64,000 nucleotides of DNA from Bradyrhizobium sp. MOS003 (GCF_003020125.1 NZ_PYFW01000001.1:1-64000); one strand, 5' to 3'. Shown: positions 1 through 8,272, counted from the stretch's first letter. Translations and numbers: made by a program. The notes: generated from the sequence alone by a model not told the origin.

Positions 1-97
1 CGTTGTTCGGCTCCTGCTCGAACTTCACCAACTGATTGTCCACGGTGTCCAGGCTCTCGCTGGTCTCCGTCAAAAACTCCCGCAACAGATCATCCAT
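1..97 (-). CDS. cheA: Chemotaxis histidine kinase CheA, N-terminal fragment (runs off the window)
   Basis: Only the first 32 codons are in the window; the gene continues leftwards beyond base 1. The visible peptide begins MDDLLREFLTETSESLD and matches the start of the Hpt (P1) domain of CheA, in which the first helix precedes the phospho-accepting histidine. CheA autophosphorylates on that histidine in response to chemoreceptor arrays and passes the phosphate to CheY and CheB. The start ATG (complement of 95-97) follows stop codons in the upstream frame. Identification rests on this short but characteristic N-terminus, so the family is fairly sure and the paralogue is not. Confidence 0.72.
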   Translation of the reverse strand, partial: MDDLLREFLTETSESLDTVDNQLVKFEQEPNN

Positions 98-523
98 GAG
101 CTACGCCTTACTGACCTGAACCCTGAACCTCGACGCCCGCGCCACCTTTGGCATGGACGGAAGCCCTACTCTCGATCGTTAGACATCCCCTTTCACAGTC
201 CCGTTAATTTCATCCTCCGTGCTAATACGGATATTGAAGAGAAGTTTGCGATTCGACGGCATGCGGCAGCGCTTTTCGGCAAAACCGGCTCGACGCCACA
301 ACGGCGGCGACGCGTGAGGTAAACGGGCCGATAACAGCGGACGGGCGCGCTGGAAAGTCGCGCTCGTGAAGGACGATAGGGTCGGCCTGCGTCAACACGA
401 ACCGAGCAGCCCGCAACCGGAGGCGCGTACGCGCCGCTCGGTTCGTGTTGACGCAGCGACTCGCGCGGTCTGCACACGCGGTAAACGAACGGTTACCCCG
501 TGGCCATAGCGGCCCGCGCCGCG
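98..523. other. 426-base intergenic region between cheA and a receiver gene
   Basis: No convincing gene is seen. Both genes flanking this space are on the minus strand, so it should hold the cheA-side promoter or the end of the upstream transcript. Short minus-strand reading frames here are arginine- and serine-rich and read straight through a long inverted repeat, so they are not accepted as genes. The main visible structure is the inverted repeat at 387-456. Confidence 0.6.
387..456. repeat. Long perfect inverted repeat with a nested palindrome
   Basis: Two perfectly complementary 21-base arms lie at 387-407 and 436-456, separated by 28 bases. The right half of the spacer, 422-435, is itself a perfect 14-base palindrome (GGCGCGTACGCGCC). 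There is no run of T on either side, so a standard intrinsic terminator is unlikely. It could be a transcript-end structure of the minus-strand receiver gene that stops at 524, an operator, or a small repeat element. No second copy was noticed in the window. Confidence 0.8.
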
Positions 524-1054
524 CTAACCCAATCGCGCGACCGAGGCGAGATCGCCGTCGGGACGATGCTCCGCCAGGCAATCGTTGATGGCGGCGAGCA
601 ACGCGTGCGGCGTGAACGGCTTGCGCAGACAGCGTGCGGCGCCGAACTCGCGCGCCATCCGGAGGAAATCGGGTGCAGGCGAATTCAGATTCGCAAAGGC
701 GTAGCCGGACATCGCGATCAGAGGAACGACCGGCGCCCGCTCGTGGAAGATCCCGATCGATTCGAACCCGCGCATGTGCGGCATGAAAATGTCGATGATC
801 ATCAGATCGAATTGCTGGTGTTCGAGCCCGCGCAGTCCGGCTTCACCTCCCTCGGCAATCGTTACCCGAAAATCGTTGCGCTGGAGATGGACCTCGATGA
901 CCCTGCAGACCATCGGATCGTCGTCGACGACGAGATATGGCGCCGACCTTCTGTCCCCGTTTGAGCTTCCCGTTTCGGCGAAACAATAATTGAACCGTTG
1001 GGCACGCCTTTCTCTTTTTCTTTCAGTCGAAAGAATGACGGTCGCGAACCTCAT
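524..1054 (-). CDS. Stand-alone response regulator receiver protein
   Basis: A 176-residue protein consisting of one CheY-like receiver domain (about residues 38-165) behind a basic N-terminal extension. The acidic pocket D44-D45-D46, the phospho-acceptor D88 (in MIIDIF), the switch residue S116 and the conserved K145-P-F are all present, so it should be phosphorylatable. There is no output domain, so it would act through protein contacts or as a phosphate sink. It lies upstream of cheA on the same strand, separated by about 430 bases that include a long inverted repeat. The ATG used is the only one that leaves the domain complete; the first 35 residues look non-conserved, so translation could begin later at a non-ATG codon. 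Confidence 0.82.
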   Translation of the reverse strand: MRFATVILSTERKRERRAQRFNYCFAETGSSNGDRRSAPYLVVDDDPMVCRVIEVHLQRNDFRVTIAEGGEAGLRGLEHQQFDLMIIDIFMPHMRGFESIGIFHERAPVVPLIAMSGYAFANLNSPAPDFLRMAREFGAARCLRKPFTPHALLAAINDCLAEHRPDGDLASVARLG

Positions 1055-1443
1055 TGGCGGCGCAGGGAAGATGGACGCGAAATCCGCGGCGACGCGACGC
1101 CAGGCTCCATGGCAATATTGGATGACAGTAATTGCTGGTCAAATGGACGAGACTGCATGGGTCGACCGGCGTCTGGTCGCAGCGCGGATGCAATGCTTCC
1201 GGCTCATCATGAAACGTCTCCTTGCCGCTTTTTCCCCCGCGAACCCTGCAGGACCGCCGCGCCGGCTCATGAGCGAATCAGCGCGCCGTTCTTATTTCCG
1301 CCGCAAATGCTGCAGCCAGTCTGCCACCCAACGGGTATATGGACGGCGACACAACCTTTACAATAAGTTTTTCTCGCCGTGCAACTGGATGACGAACGGC
1401 CCTCGCACCCGATCGTGCATCGAACACGCCAGATTGAACTTAG
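1055..1443. other. Intergenic region upstream of the Crp-like gene
   Basis: This spacer separates the minus-strand receiver gene from the plus-strand Crp/Fnr gene and so should hold two divergent promoters. Frames across it continue as shadows of the downstream gene and show no recognisable domain. I see no RNA gene or clear sigma-70 promoter. Confidence 0.5.
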
Positions 1444-1620
1444 ATGATCGCGAGCGGCTGCCCGTCCAACCATGTGCTGAAGATGCTCGACGCGGCAGAT
1501 CTCGATCTGCTGCGTCCGCATCTCGCGACACTCGAAATGGTCAGGGAATCTGTCTTGAGCGAGGCGGGCACGGAACGTGGCAGGAGGTTGCAGTGGTCGG
1601 ACAACTTGTCCCAATTGCCA
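1444..1620 (+). pseudogene. Relic of a second Crp/Fnr N-terminal region, in frame with the intact gene downstream
   Basis: In the same frame as the Crp gene that follows, codons from 1444 give a peptide with the segment MLDAADLDLLRPHLATLE. It aligns by eye with SALSADDYESIRPFLRTVD at the start of the intact regulator, including the spacing to a following VL..E/V-E-.-G. The similarity ends after about 45 residues and changes to unrelated sequence before the intact gene starts. The simplest reading is the remnant of a tandem crp paralogue, truncated by deletion. Alternatively this is a real N-terminal extension of the downstream protein, because no stop codon separates them. Confidence 0.5.
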
Positions 1621-1668
1621 ATATATCCCGACATGAACATGATGGACCCTACGAAGGGCGCAGGCGTG

Positions 1669-2418
1669 ATGTCGCCGATCGATTCTGTGGTGCGGGAACG
1701 GAGGCAGCTTTTGGAAACGATGGTGCGCTCGGCCAACGGCTTCCTGTCCGCACTGTCGGCGGACGACTATGAATCGATCCGTCCGTTCCTGCGAACAGTC
1801 GATCTGCCCCATGACGCGGTGCTGGTCGAGACCGGCGAAGTGCTCAAGCGCGCCTATTTTCCCCATCGCGGCGTCATCTCGCTGGTCGTGAAACTCGCCA
1901 AGGGCGAGCATGTGCAAGTCGCCATGATCGGTCGCGACAGCCTGCTCGGGACGCTCTCGACGATGGGCGATGCGTGCGCGCTGAACACCGCCGTCGTGCT
2001 GGTTCCCGGCGTCGCGTCGGTGATGGATCTCGACCGGCTGCGGATCGCCGCCGACCAGAGCGGGACCCTGCGCACGTTGCTGACGCGTCACGGGCTGGCG
2101 GTCTACGCCCAGGTCCAGCAGACCGCGGGCTGCAATGCCGCCCATCCCGTGGAGTCGCGGCTGTCGCGCTGCCTGTTGCACACGCATGACCTCTCCGGCG
2201 ACACCCGGCTGCTGCTGACCCAGGAGGCCATGGCGCAGATGATCGGGGCGCGGCGCAACAGCGTGTCGCTGGTCGCCAACACCCTGCAACAGGCCAATTT
2301 CATCCAATACAGCCGCGGGCACATCCAGATCACCAACCTCGACGGCCTGCGCCAGACGGCTTGCGAATGCTACGCCACCGTGAAGGCCCAGTACGATCGG
2401 CTGCTCGGCGCGCGCTGA
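1669..2418 (+). CDS. Crp/Fnr family transcriptional regulator
   Basis: A 249-residue protein with an N-terminal cyclic-nucleotide-binding-type beta-barrel (about 15-150) and a C-terminal winged helix-turn-helix (about 180-240; recognition segment near MAQMIGARRNSVSLVA). The barrel lacks an obvious cAMP signature and there is no FNR-type N-terminal cysteine cluster, so the ligand is unknown. Proteins of this Bradyrhizobium subtype usually have about 240-250 residues. The ATG at 1669 was chosen because an AAGGGCGCAGG sequence precedes it; in-frame ATGs at 1633, 1639 and 1642 and an open frame back to 1444 allow a longer form. It lies divergent from a receiver gene and just upstream of an Hpt gene, in a signalling neighbourhood. 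Confidence 0.85.
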   Translation: MSPIDSVVRERRQLLETMVRSANGFLSALSADDYESIRPFLRTVDLPHDAVLVETGEVLKRAYFPHRGVISLVVKLAKGEHVQVAMIGRDSLLGTLSTMGDACALNTAVVLVPGVASVMDLDRLRIAADQSGTLRTLLTRHGLAVYAQVQQTAGCNAAHPVESRLSRCLLHTHDLSGDTRLLLTQEAMAQMIGARRNSVSLVANTLQQANFIQYSRGHIQITNLDGLRQTACECYATVKAQYDRLLGAR

Positions 2419-2577
2419 CCGCCGCGCGCATGGTAAACCGCCGGCTAATGCCGGCCTGCAAACACCTTGTGTCCCGCTACCGGAACTGAAATTCGAATGC
2501 CGTAGACACGGGCAGCCTCGCGCCGGGACTGTGCCGCGCGACAGACGAATGACCCGTGATTCAAGGCAGCAGGCCCC

Positions 2578-2955
2578 ATGTTTGAAGTCACCGTCGCACC
2601 CGCGCACGAGCCGATCGAGGTCGAGCCTGCGCGCGAGCCGCAGGCTTACGAAGCACTGGTGCGCGAGATCGGCGAGGACGGTGCCTGCGAAGTGCGCGAC
2701 GTGTTCTGGAGCGAGACCTGCGCGCGCCTGCGATTGTTCCGCACGCTCTCGCTGGCACAGCACCACGCCAGGATCGCGCGCGAAGCGCATTCGCTGAAGA
2801 GCGCGGCCGGGACCTTCGGCTATGTCAGGCTCGCGGCGCTGGCGCTGCGACTGGAGCAGTCCGCAGAGAAGCTCGGCGACGGCGAATTCCACGATCTCCT
2901 GGACCTGATGGACGCCACCTACGCCGCCGCGCGCGCACAGGAGCCGCAGGGCTAG
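2578..2955 (+). CDS. Hpt domain phosphotransfer protein
   Basis: A 125-residue, almost all-helical protein. The sequence REAHSLKSAAGTFG places the phospho-accepting histidine at residue 71 in the classic HSLKSAAG/N setting of Hpt domains. Such proteins shuttle phosphate between hybrid histidine kinases and response regulators. No kinase or output domain is attached. The acidic N-terminal 20 residues look flexible. It lies 160 bases after the Crp/Fnr gene on the same strand. The partner kinase is not in the window, although the stand-alone receiver at 524-1054 is a plausible phosphate acceptor by proximity only. Confidence 0.87.
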   Translation: MFEVTVAPAHEPIEVEPAREPQAYEALVREIGEDGACEVRDVFWSETCARLRLFRTLSLAQHHARIAREAHSLKSAAGTFGYVRLAALALRLEQSAEKLGDGEFHDLLDLMDATYAAARAQEPQG

Positions 2956-3055
2956 TACGGCCCGCGTGCATCCCCGCCGTACTTCTACGGCTTGGGATTT
3001 TCACAGAAGGCTAATCATAGGTGGCGATAGTCCCGGAAAACCAGGAGGGTTTTCC

Positions 3056-3304
3056 ATGTTCACCTACGAGACCGCGGACCAGAAAGAGGTTCGCCGCTTC
3101 CGCATCGCACAGTTCAACGGCCGGATGGCGACGGTGAAGGCCGGCGAGTCCACGGTGACCGGCTTCGTGCGTTCGGTGCTGGAGCAGGAATCGAGCATGC
3201 CGCCCCGCTGGACCATCACGATCATTCCGAACGGGCCGAAGGAAGAGATCAGGCCGCTGCGTCCCGCCTCGCGCGCGCGTCCCTTCGCCGAAGACTATTT
3301 CTGA
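3056..3304 (+). CDS. Conserved hypothetical protein, 82 residues
   Basis: A small basic protein with no domain that I recognise. It starts at the ATG at 3056, which follows a strong AGGAGGG Shine-Dalgarno at the right distance; the open frame extends back to 2966 but the extra residues look non-coding. The sequence alternates short beta-like segments (FRIAQFNGRMATVKAG, WTITIIPN) and ends in an arginine-rich tail closing with DYF. No signal peptide or membrane segment is present. It is monocistronic between the Hpt gene and a convergent LuxR-type gene. Function unknown. Confidence 0.7.
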   Translation: MFTYETADQKEVRRFRIAQFNGRMATVKAGESTVTGFVRSVLEQESSMPPRWTITIIPNGPKEEIRPLRPASRARPFAEDYF

Positions 3305-3386
3305 GCGCGATCGGGTTCTCAGGACGTCCCGGGAGATCTCTCGGGGCGTTGTCCGCACCGCCTGCCGGCGATGCAATACACCAGCC

Positions 3387-4019
3387 TCAGTCGATCGAGT
3401 GCAGCAGCGCCGCGCGGACGAGATCCGCGGTGTTGCGCGCGCCGAGCTTGCGCATCGCCTCGGCGCGATGGCTCTCGAACGTGCGCGGACTGATCTGCAT
3501 CCGAAGCGCGCCCTGCTTGTTCGAGTAGCCTTCGCTGATCAATCTCAGCACCTCGCGCTCGCGCTTGGTCAGCCGCTTCTGACCCGACAGGGTGAGGAGT
3601 TCGGCGCTCGGCAAGCGCTGGGGCTGCTGGGCGCGGACGGCCTTCGATTCCGCCTCCTCGGCGCTGGACGGGATCGACAAGCCGCCCTTGTGAGGACCGG
3701 CAAGCTGCTTGACCACTCCGCAGACGCGCTCGGTTTGGGCCAGTGCGTTCTCGACCACCCGCTGCAAATAGGCACGGTCGCCGGTCACGGGCGCGAGTTG
3801 ATCGCTGTGATGCTTGATCTCGCCCATGTAGAGCAGCAGGGCAGTCAAGGGGCCGTTGAGTTCGCGGGCGATGGCAGCGGCCATTTCGTCGGCCGCCTTG
3901 GCCCTGGCGGCGCTCAGGCGGACGAAATCGAGCTCTTCAGCCGGAGCAGCGCTGCTTTCATACCAGTCCGACGGCCGCGAATCGGTGGCCGTATCATTCT
4001 GTGACCCCATGTCACTCAT
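3387..4019 (-). CDS. LuxR-type transcriptional regulator with a DHp-like N-terminal region lacking the phospho-histidine
   Basis: A 210-residue protein. The C-terminal third (from about residue 149, KRLTKREREVLRLISEG) is a GerE/LuxR helix-turn-helix. The N-terminal part is a helical hairpin resembling the dimerisation and phosphotransfer (HisKA/DHp) domain of histidine kinases. Its H-box-like segment ARELNGPLTALL (51-62) has arginine at position 52 where the phosphorylated histidine should be. No ATPase domain follows, so this is not a kinase; the hairpin probably mediates dimerisation or binding to another sensor. It is convergent with the 82-residue protein and divergent from the gene at 4347. 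Homologues may have been named simply LuxR-family regulators. Confidence 0.8.
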   Translation of the reverse strand: MSDMGSQNDTATDSRPSDWYESSAAPAEELDFVRLSAARAKAADEMAAAIARELNGPLTALLLYMGEIKHHSDQLAPVTGDRAYLQRVVENALAQTERVCGVVKQLAGPHKGGLSIPSSAEEAESKAVRAQQPQRLPSAELLTLSGQKRLTKREREVLRLISEGYSNKQGALRMQISPRTFESHRAEAMRKLGARNTADLVRAALLHSID

Positions 4020-4346
4020 TTAGCGGAACCGGGGGCGATCTGTGGTTAACTTTTTGCTCCGTAAGACTACGGTGATTTTGTCGGTTTTGCGCACAAATGG
4101 CGGCGTCGGCACAATTTGTGCTTGCGCGCGGCCGCCCGGAACCATGCAGGGGTTGCGTTTCCCACTGAAGTCGTGAGCGAACGGGCGAAAACTCCTTAAC
4201 CGCCGCCTTCACGCGGACGTCGCACCCCGGTTTTTACGGAATAATTAACGGCGGCTTGCTTCTCTTAGGGGAAGTTGAGAGCGCGCAAATGCCTCCACGC
4301 ATTGGGCCCGCACGCCCGCGGGAAGTGCTGCGAAAGACTGCGTGCC
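4020..4346. other. Divergent promoter region, 327 bases
   Basis: This spacer lies between the minus-strand LuxR-type gene and the plus-strand gene starting at 4347. It is noticeably richer in A and T around 4040-4110 and 4225-4260 than the coding DNA, as expected of promoters, but no pair of -35/-10 boxes is clear enough to mark. No RNA gene or repeat was seen. Confidence 0.5.
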
Positions 4347-5510
4347 ATGGACGAGATCGATCGGCTGTCCGAATTCCTGCAGAGGCTGACGCCGCTGTCG
4401 CGCAGCTGTCTGCTCAGCGAGCTCGAGCGGCTCGAGCTGTGCGGCATCGACATGCCCGGCTCGTCCGAGATCCAGTCGCGCCTGCGCGCCGAGTTTCGCA
4501 AGGACGGATCGACCCAGGCGCGCGCCACCAACCCGTCGCGCTATTTCTTCGCGCCGCTCGAGCTGTTCCTGATCGACGGCGCGCCCGAGCACCCCAACAT
4601 GGGGCGGATCTCGCGCAACACCCTCACGCCGATCTGGGAATGGATCTGCCGCGACCTGCTGCCGACCATGGCCCGCGACTACATCAAGGCAATCAACGAC
4701 CAGATTGCCGCCAACAACCCGAAGGAAGTCCTGAAGGTCGCCTCGACGTTCCAGACCAAGGTCGTCAAGGTCCTGGAGAGCACCTTTGCATCGGCCGAGA
4801 GCACCGAATTCGCGCGCGGCAAGCTCGCGCAATACACGGCATCGCGCACCGCCTTCGACGACGTCGGGAAGATGCAGCACGTGCTGCGCGCCGGCAATGT
4901 GCTGACGACATTCAACGAAAAACTGCCCGAGAAGATCGCGAAGTTCGACGACGGCCGGGTTGCCCAGATCACCGCGCAGCTCGACGCTTTCAGGAAGGCG
5001 CATGCCGAGGCGCTTCCCTTCGCGCTGACGCTGGTGGCGCGGCGCCTGGCGACGCCCTGGCAATTGACGCGTCTCGCCACCAAGGCGGCCGCGAGCAAAA
5101 GCGCCGCCGATGTCGCCGCCACACCCTATGCCTGCGTCGTCCACATGGTGCTCGACCGGCTCGACGACAAGCGCCTCGCGCTTCGGATCGCGCTGCGGAA
5201 CAACCGGGTGCTGGTCGCCCGCGACCTGCTCGCCGAGATCTACGACACCGAATATGCCCTCAAGGTGCGCATCGACGGCATCGAGGGTTCCGAGTGGGGA
5301 ATCCGGCTCCAGCAATTGATGGACGCGATCGCAGCGCTGGTGTCCGCCGAGGTGGCCCGCTTCCCGTCCAATGTCGGCCACATCCTCGGCTCTCGCCGGC
5401 TGCGCAGCCACGACACGCTCGGCGGCAAGCTGACCTATCTGGCCTGGAAGGGCCGCGACGTGGTGCAGGACAGTGCGGCGGCGTTTCGCAAATTGATCGG
5501 GCAGACCTGA
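4347..5510 (+). CDS. Conserved hypothetical protein, 387 residues
   Basis: I do not recognise a named family. The protein is soluble and predominantly helical, with no signal peptide and no membrane segment. It opens MDEIDRLSEFLQRLTPLSRS, which resembles the small helical starts seen in several Bradyrhizobium proteins annotated only as hypothetical. The ATG at 4347 was preferred over the upstream in-frame start at 4275 because the extra 24 residues are rich in Cys, His and Arg and look like translated leader. It is monocistronic and divergent from the LuxR-type regulator. A conserved cytoplasmic role is likely from its normal codon usage, but no function is proposed. Confidence 0.75.
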   Translation: MDEIDRLSEFLQRLTPLSRSCLLSELERLELCGIDMPGSSEIQSRLRAEFRKDGSTQARATNPSRYFFAPLELFLIDGAPEHPNMGRISRNTLTPIWEWICRDLLPTMARDYIKAINDQIAANNPKEVLKVASTFQTKVVKVLESTFASAESTEFARGKLAQYTASRTAFDDVGKMQHVLRAGNVLTTFNEKLPEKIAKFDDGRVAQITAQLDAFRKAHAEALPFALTLVARRLATPWQLTRLATKAAASKSAADVAATPYACVVHMVLDRLDDKRLALRIALRNNRVLVARDLLAEIYDTEYALKVRIDGIEGSEWGIRLQQLMDAIAALVSAEVARFPSNVGHILGSRRLRSHDTLGGKLTYLAWKGRDVVQDSAAAFRKLIGQT

Positions 5511-6092
5511 GCGCGTATCAGTTTATTGTTTGAGCATGATCTTCTCGGAAAACCGCCGCGCTTTTCCGGATCATGCTCTAATGCGCGCGCGGCAGGCACA
5601 GGAAGCGATCGAGAAATCGCCCCGACATCACCACCCTGAACCACCAGAACATCATTCGCCGCATCGTCATTGTCGCAATCCTCGACACAGCCCACCACCG
5701 ACTGTGCCGAGCATTAGCGCAGCTGCAGCAATGCGCGTGTGATGCGGTTCACACTCTGCGTGATCGCGTTCGACGGCCGCAATCCGGATAAAGCAGCGAC
5801 GGCGATTAAGCTTGCGACGGCTTCCCCAGTGCTTCGAAAAGGCACACCGCGTCATCGCGCGCCTGCTTTCGTCCGCGAACTGCGAGATCGATGTCAGACG
5901 ACGGAAATTTGCGCAGCGACTACAATCGTCATGTTCGTCGTTGCGTCGTCTTTGAAAAAAATTTGTCGAAAGCTTAGCGCGAATTGAGCGGCTTAAGGTT
6001 ACCCGGATAATCCGGTGAACACCTGAAGCTCACCTTATTTGAAACCACGCTCGCCGTTTAAGAAACCGTCACGGAACGGGAGTGGTGTAGCG
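5511..6092. other. Intergenic region of 582 bases with a palindromic repeat
   Basis: The segment holds a palindromic repeat at 5532-5578 and an A/T-rich stretch near 5925-6000 that probably contains the promoter of the EAL gene. A plus-strand frame at 5739-5987 (82 codons) has no recognisable domain or good ribosome-binding site and is not accepted as a gene. Nothing else is visible. Confidence 0.55.
5532..5578. repeat. GAGCATGATC-type palindromic repeat of Rhizobiales
   Basis: The sequence reads GAGCATGATC, a short spacer with GGAAAA, a GC-rich loop, TTTTCCGGATCATGCTC. The outer arms are near-perfect reverse complements, interrupted by a small internal mismatch. This unit is, from memory, one of the common intergenic palindromes of Bradyrhizobium and relatives. 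It lies about 20 bases after a stop codon, so the transcript of the 4347-5510 gene would end with this hairpin. Confidence 0.8.
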
Positions 6093-7307
6093 ATGAACGA
6101 TGGGATGGTTGAACTCGTCGGACGAAGGCCTGTGACCTTCGGACGACGAAAGGTGACGCCGCGCGCCTGCGTGGCCGACAGCAAGCGGCATCTGCGCGCC
6201 TTCCTCAGCGAGGTGCTGGAGGATCTCGGCTTCGTCACCAGCGAATGCGCCAGCTCGGACGAGCTGCAGGCGGTGCTCAACACCGAATTGCCAGACCTGA
6301 TCCTGCTCGGCGTCGCCGCCGACGGCATCGAGCCGGGGCGTTTCCTGGAGATCCTGGTGCGCGAGGCGTTCGCCGGCAAGGTTCTCGCCGTCGGCGCGCG
6401 CGAGTCGATCATCGTCAGGGCGGTGCGGCAGGTCGGCGAGGAATATGGCCTTGCGATGCTGCCGCCGCTGACCACGCCCTTTGCGGCGGAGACGCTGCGC
6501 GAGCGCATCGCCATGCTGCTGCCGGAGGAGCCGGCGCCGAGCCCGGCCGTGCATGTCGGCGAGGCCCTGCATGCCGGCTGGCTCGAGCTCTGGTACCAGC
6601 CCAAGATCGACGCGCGCACGCTGGTCCGCAGCGGCGCCGAGGCGCTGGTGCGGATGCGGCATCCGACCTGGGGCGTGGTGCCGCCGGCCTATTTCATTCC
6701 CGAAGAGAACGATCCGCATCTGCGCGCGCTCTCCGAATTCGTGATCGATCGCGCCATGCAGGACTGGCACTATCTGCTGGAGCAGCAAAGCCCGGTCGAT
6801 CTCTCGATCAATTTGCCCGCGTCCTATCTGAAGGAGCCGCAGGCGGTACGCGATCTCTGCCGCCGCGTGCCGACGCATCCGGCCTTCGGCGGGCTGACGG
6901 TCGAGATCGACAGCGAGGAGGCGATCCGCGATCTCGATCACCTCACCGAGGTCGCGCGCGAGGTCGGCCTGCACAATATCGGCCTGTCGATCGACAATCT
7001 CGGCGCCAACTGGCCGGCGCTGATGGAGCTGGACAGGATTCCCTTCGTCAAGCTGAAGGCCGACCGGCAATTCGTCACCGGCAGCGGCAGCGACCGGCTG
7101 AAGCGCACGGTGTGCCGTCACATCGTCGAGCTCGCGCAGGGCTTTGGCGCGCGCAGCGTGGCGCAGGGGGTGGAGAGCCGCGCCGATCTCGTCGCCGCCA
7201 ACGAGCTCGGCTTCGATCTCGTGCAGGGCTTCCTGTTCGGCAAGCCGATGCCGCTGAAGAAGTTCGCCAAGGGCGCGCTGACCAGGACGGTGATGGGACA
7301 GGCGTGA
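6093..7307 (+). CDS. Degenerate receiver-EAL protein, probably not an active phosphodiesterase
   Basis: A 404-residue protein. Residues 20-145 resemble a receiver domain but have lost the phospho-acceptor (glycine at about 73 where LLD is expected) and the conserved lysine (TTPF instead of KPF near 128). Residues 155-395 form an EAL domain. It keeps the Glu of AEALVR (183), the Asn of SINLPASYL (240) and E271, but the metal-binding DDFG motif is DNLG (301-304) and AEGVE is AQGVE, replacing the catalytic glutamate with Q358. These losses argue for c-di-GMP binding or protein scaffolding rather than hydrolysis. The ATG at 6093 gives a start just before conserved sequence; frame upstream is open to 6039. 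It is monocistronic, convergent with a transporter gene. Confidence 0.85.
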   Translation: MNDGMVELVGRRPVTFGRRKVTPRACVADSKRHLRAFLSEVLEDLGFVTSECASSDELQAVLNTELPDLILLGVAADGIEPGRFLEILVREAFAGKVLAVGARESIIVRAVRQVGEEYGLAMLPPLTTPFAAETLRERIAMLLPEEPAPSPAVHVGEALHAGWLELWYQPKIDARTLVRSGAEALVRMRHPTWGVVPPAYFIPEENDPHLRALSEFVIDRAMQDWHYLLEQQSPVDLSINLPASYLKEPQAVRDLCRRVPTHPAFGGLTVEIDSEEAIRDLDHLTEVAREVGLHNIGLSIDNLGANWPALMELDRIPFVKLKADRQFVTGSGSDRLKRTVCRHIVELAQGFGARSVAQGVESRADLVAANELGFDLVQGFLFGKPMPLKKFAKGALTRTVMGQA

Positions 7308-7317
7308 GGCAAAAGCC

Positions 7318-8178
7318 TCACGCAAACCGTCGCGCGAAAAACACGCAGGCGACCACGAGGCCGGTCGCGACGATCATGCTCCACGCGACGGGCTCGTGCA
7401 GCAGGAGGCCGGCGAGCGCGAGGCCGAAGAACGGCTGGAGCTGCTGCAGCTGGCCGACGCGGGCGATGCCGCCGAGCGCGAGCCCGCGGTACCAGAAGAT
7501 GAAGCCGACGAACATGCTGAAGATCGAGACGTAAGCGAGCCCGATCCAGGCGGGCCCGCTGATGCCGCTCCAATCAGCCGGCCAGGTGAGCATCGCGAGC
7601 GGCACCATCAGCGGCAGCGCGAGCAGCAGCGCCCAGGAGATCACCTGCCAGCCGCCGAGCCGGCGCGACAGCGCGGCGCCTTCGGCATAGCCGAGGCCGC
7701 ACAGCACGATCGCGGCGACCATCAGGAGATCGCCTGTAAGCGAGGCCGCACCGCCGTCCGACAAGGCGAAGCCGGCCACCGTGGCGCTGCCGAGACCGGC
7801 GAACAGCCAGAACAGCGGCCGCGGCCGCTCGCCGCCGCGCAGCACGGCGAAGATCGCGGTCGAGAGCGGCAACAGGCCGATGAAGACGATCGACCGGGCC
7901 GAGGTGATGTGCTGCAGCGCCAGCGCCGTCAGCAGCGGAAAGCCGACCACGACGCCGATCGCGACGATGGCAAGCGAGGCGAGATCGCCGCGCTGCGGCC
8001 GCGCCTGCCTGAGCAGGCCGAGCACGGCCACCCCGATCAGCGCCGCGATGACCGCGCGCGCCGAGGTCAGGAACAGCGCCGAGAAGCCGCCGACGGCAAC
8101 CCGCGTCGCCGGCAGCGAGCCGCTGAAGATGATGACGCCGAGCAGCCCGTTGCCCCAGCCGGTGGCGGAAGAGTGCAT
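7318..8178 (-). CDS. DMT superfamily (EamA) transporter
   Basis: A 286-residue membrane protein with about ten hydrophobic segments in two repeated halves, the architecture of EamA/RhaT-type drug/metabolite transporters. Its length is normal for the family. The first segment (WGNGLLGVIIFSGSLPATRV) and the repeat-like sequence YRGLALGGIARVGQLQQLQP in the second half are typical. Substrate cannot be told from sequence; members export amino acids, metabolites or drugs. It ends 10 bases from the convergent EAL gene. Its upstream side faces the low-GC cassette beginning near 8300. Confidence 0.88.
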   Translation of the reverse strand: MHSSATGWGNGLLGVIIFSGSLPATRVAVGGFSALFLTSARAVIAALIGVAVLGLLRQARPQRGDLASLAIVAIGVVVGFPLLTALALQHITSARSIVFIGLLPLSTAIFAVLRGGERPRPLFWLFAGLGSATVAGFALSDGGAASLTGDLLMVAAIVLCGLGYAEGAALSRRLGGWQVISWALLLALPLMVPLAMLTWPADWSGISGPAWIGLAYVSIFSMFVGFIFWYRGLALGGIARVGQLQQLQPFFGLALAGLLLHEPVAWSMIVATGLVVACVFFARRFA

Positions 8179-8272
8179 GGTGGTCTCGCTTGGTGGGGGA
8201 CGACGCGGTAGGGAGAAAGGCGGTTGCGTTCAGGTTACGCTCGCGGCCTTCTGCCATGGGATAGCAAAAAGT

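Noticed and set aside
193..477. A 94-codon minus-strand frame between cheA and the receiver gene
   Set aside because: It passes through the long inverted repeat, is Arg/Ser/Pro-rich, and lacks a ribosome-binding site.
5739..5987. An 82-codon plus-strand frame upstream of the EAL gene
   Set aside because: No domain, no clear start signal, and poor codon bias compared with neighbouring genes.
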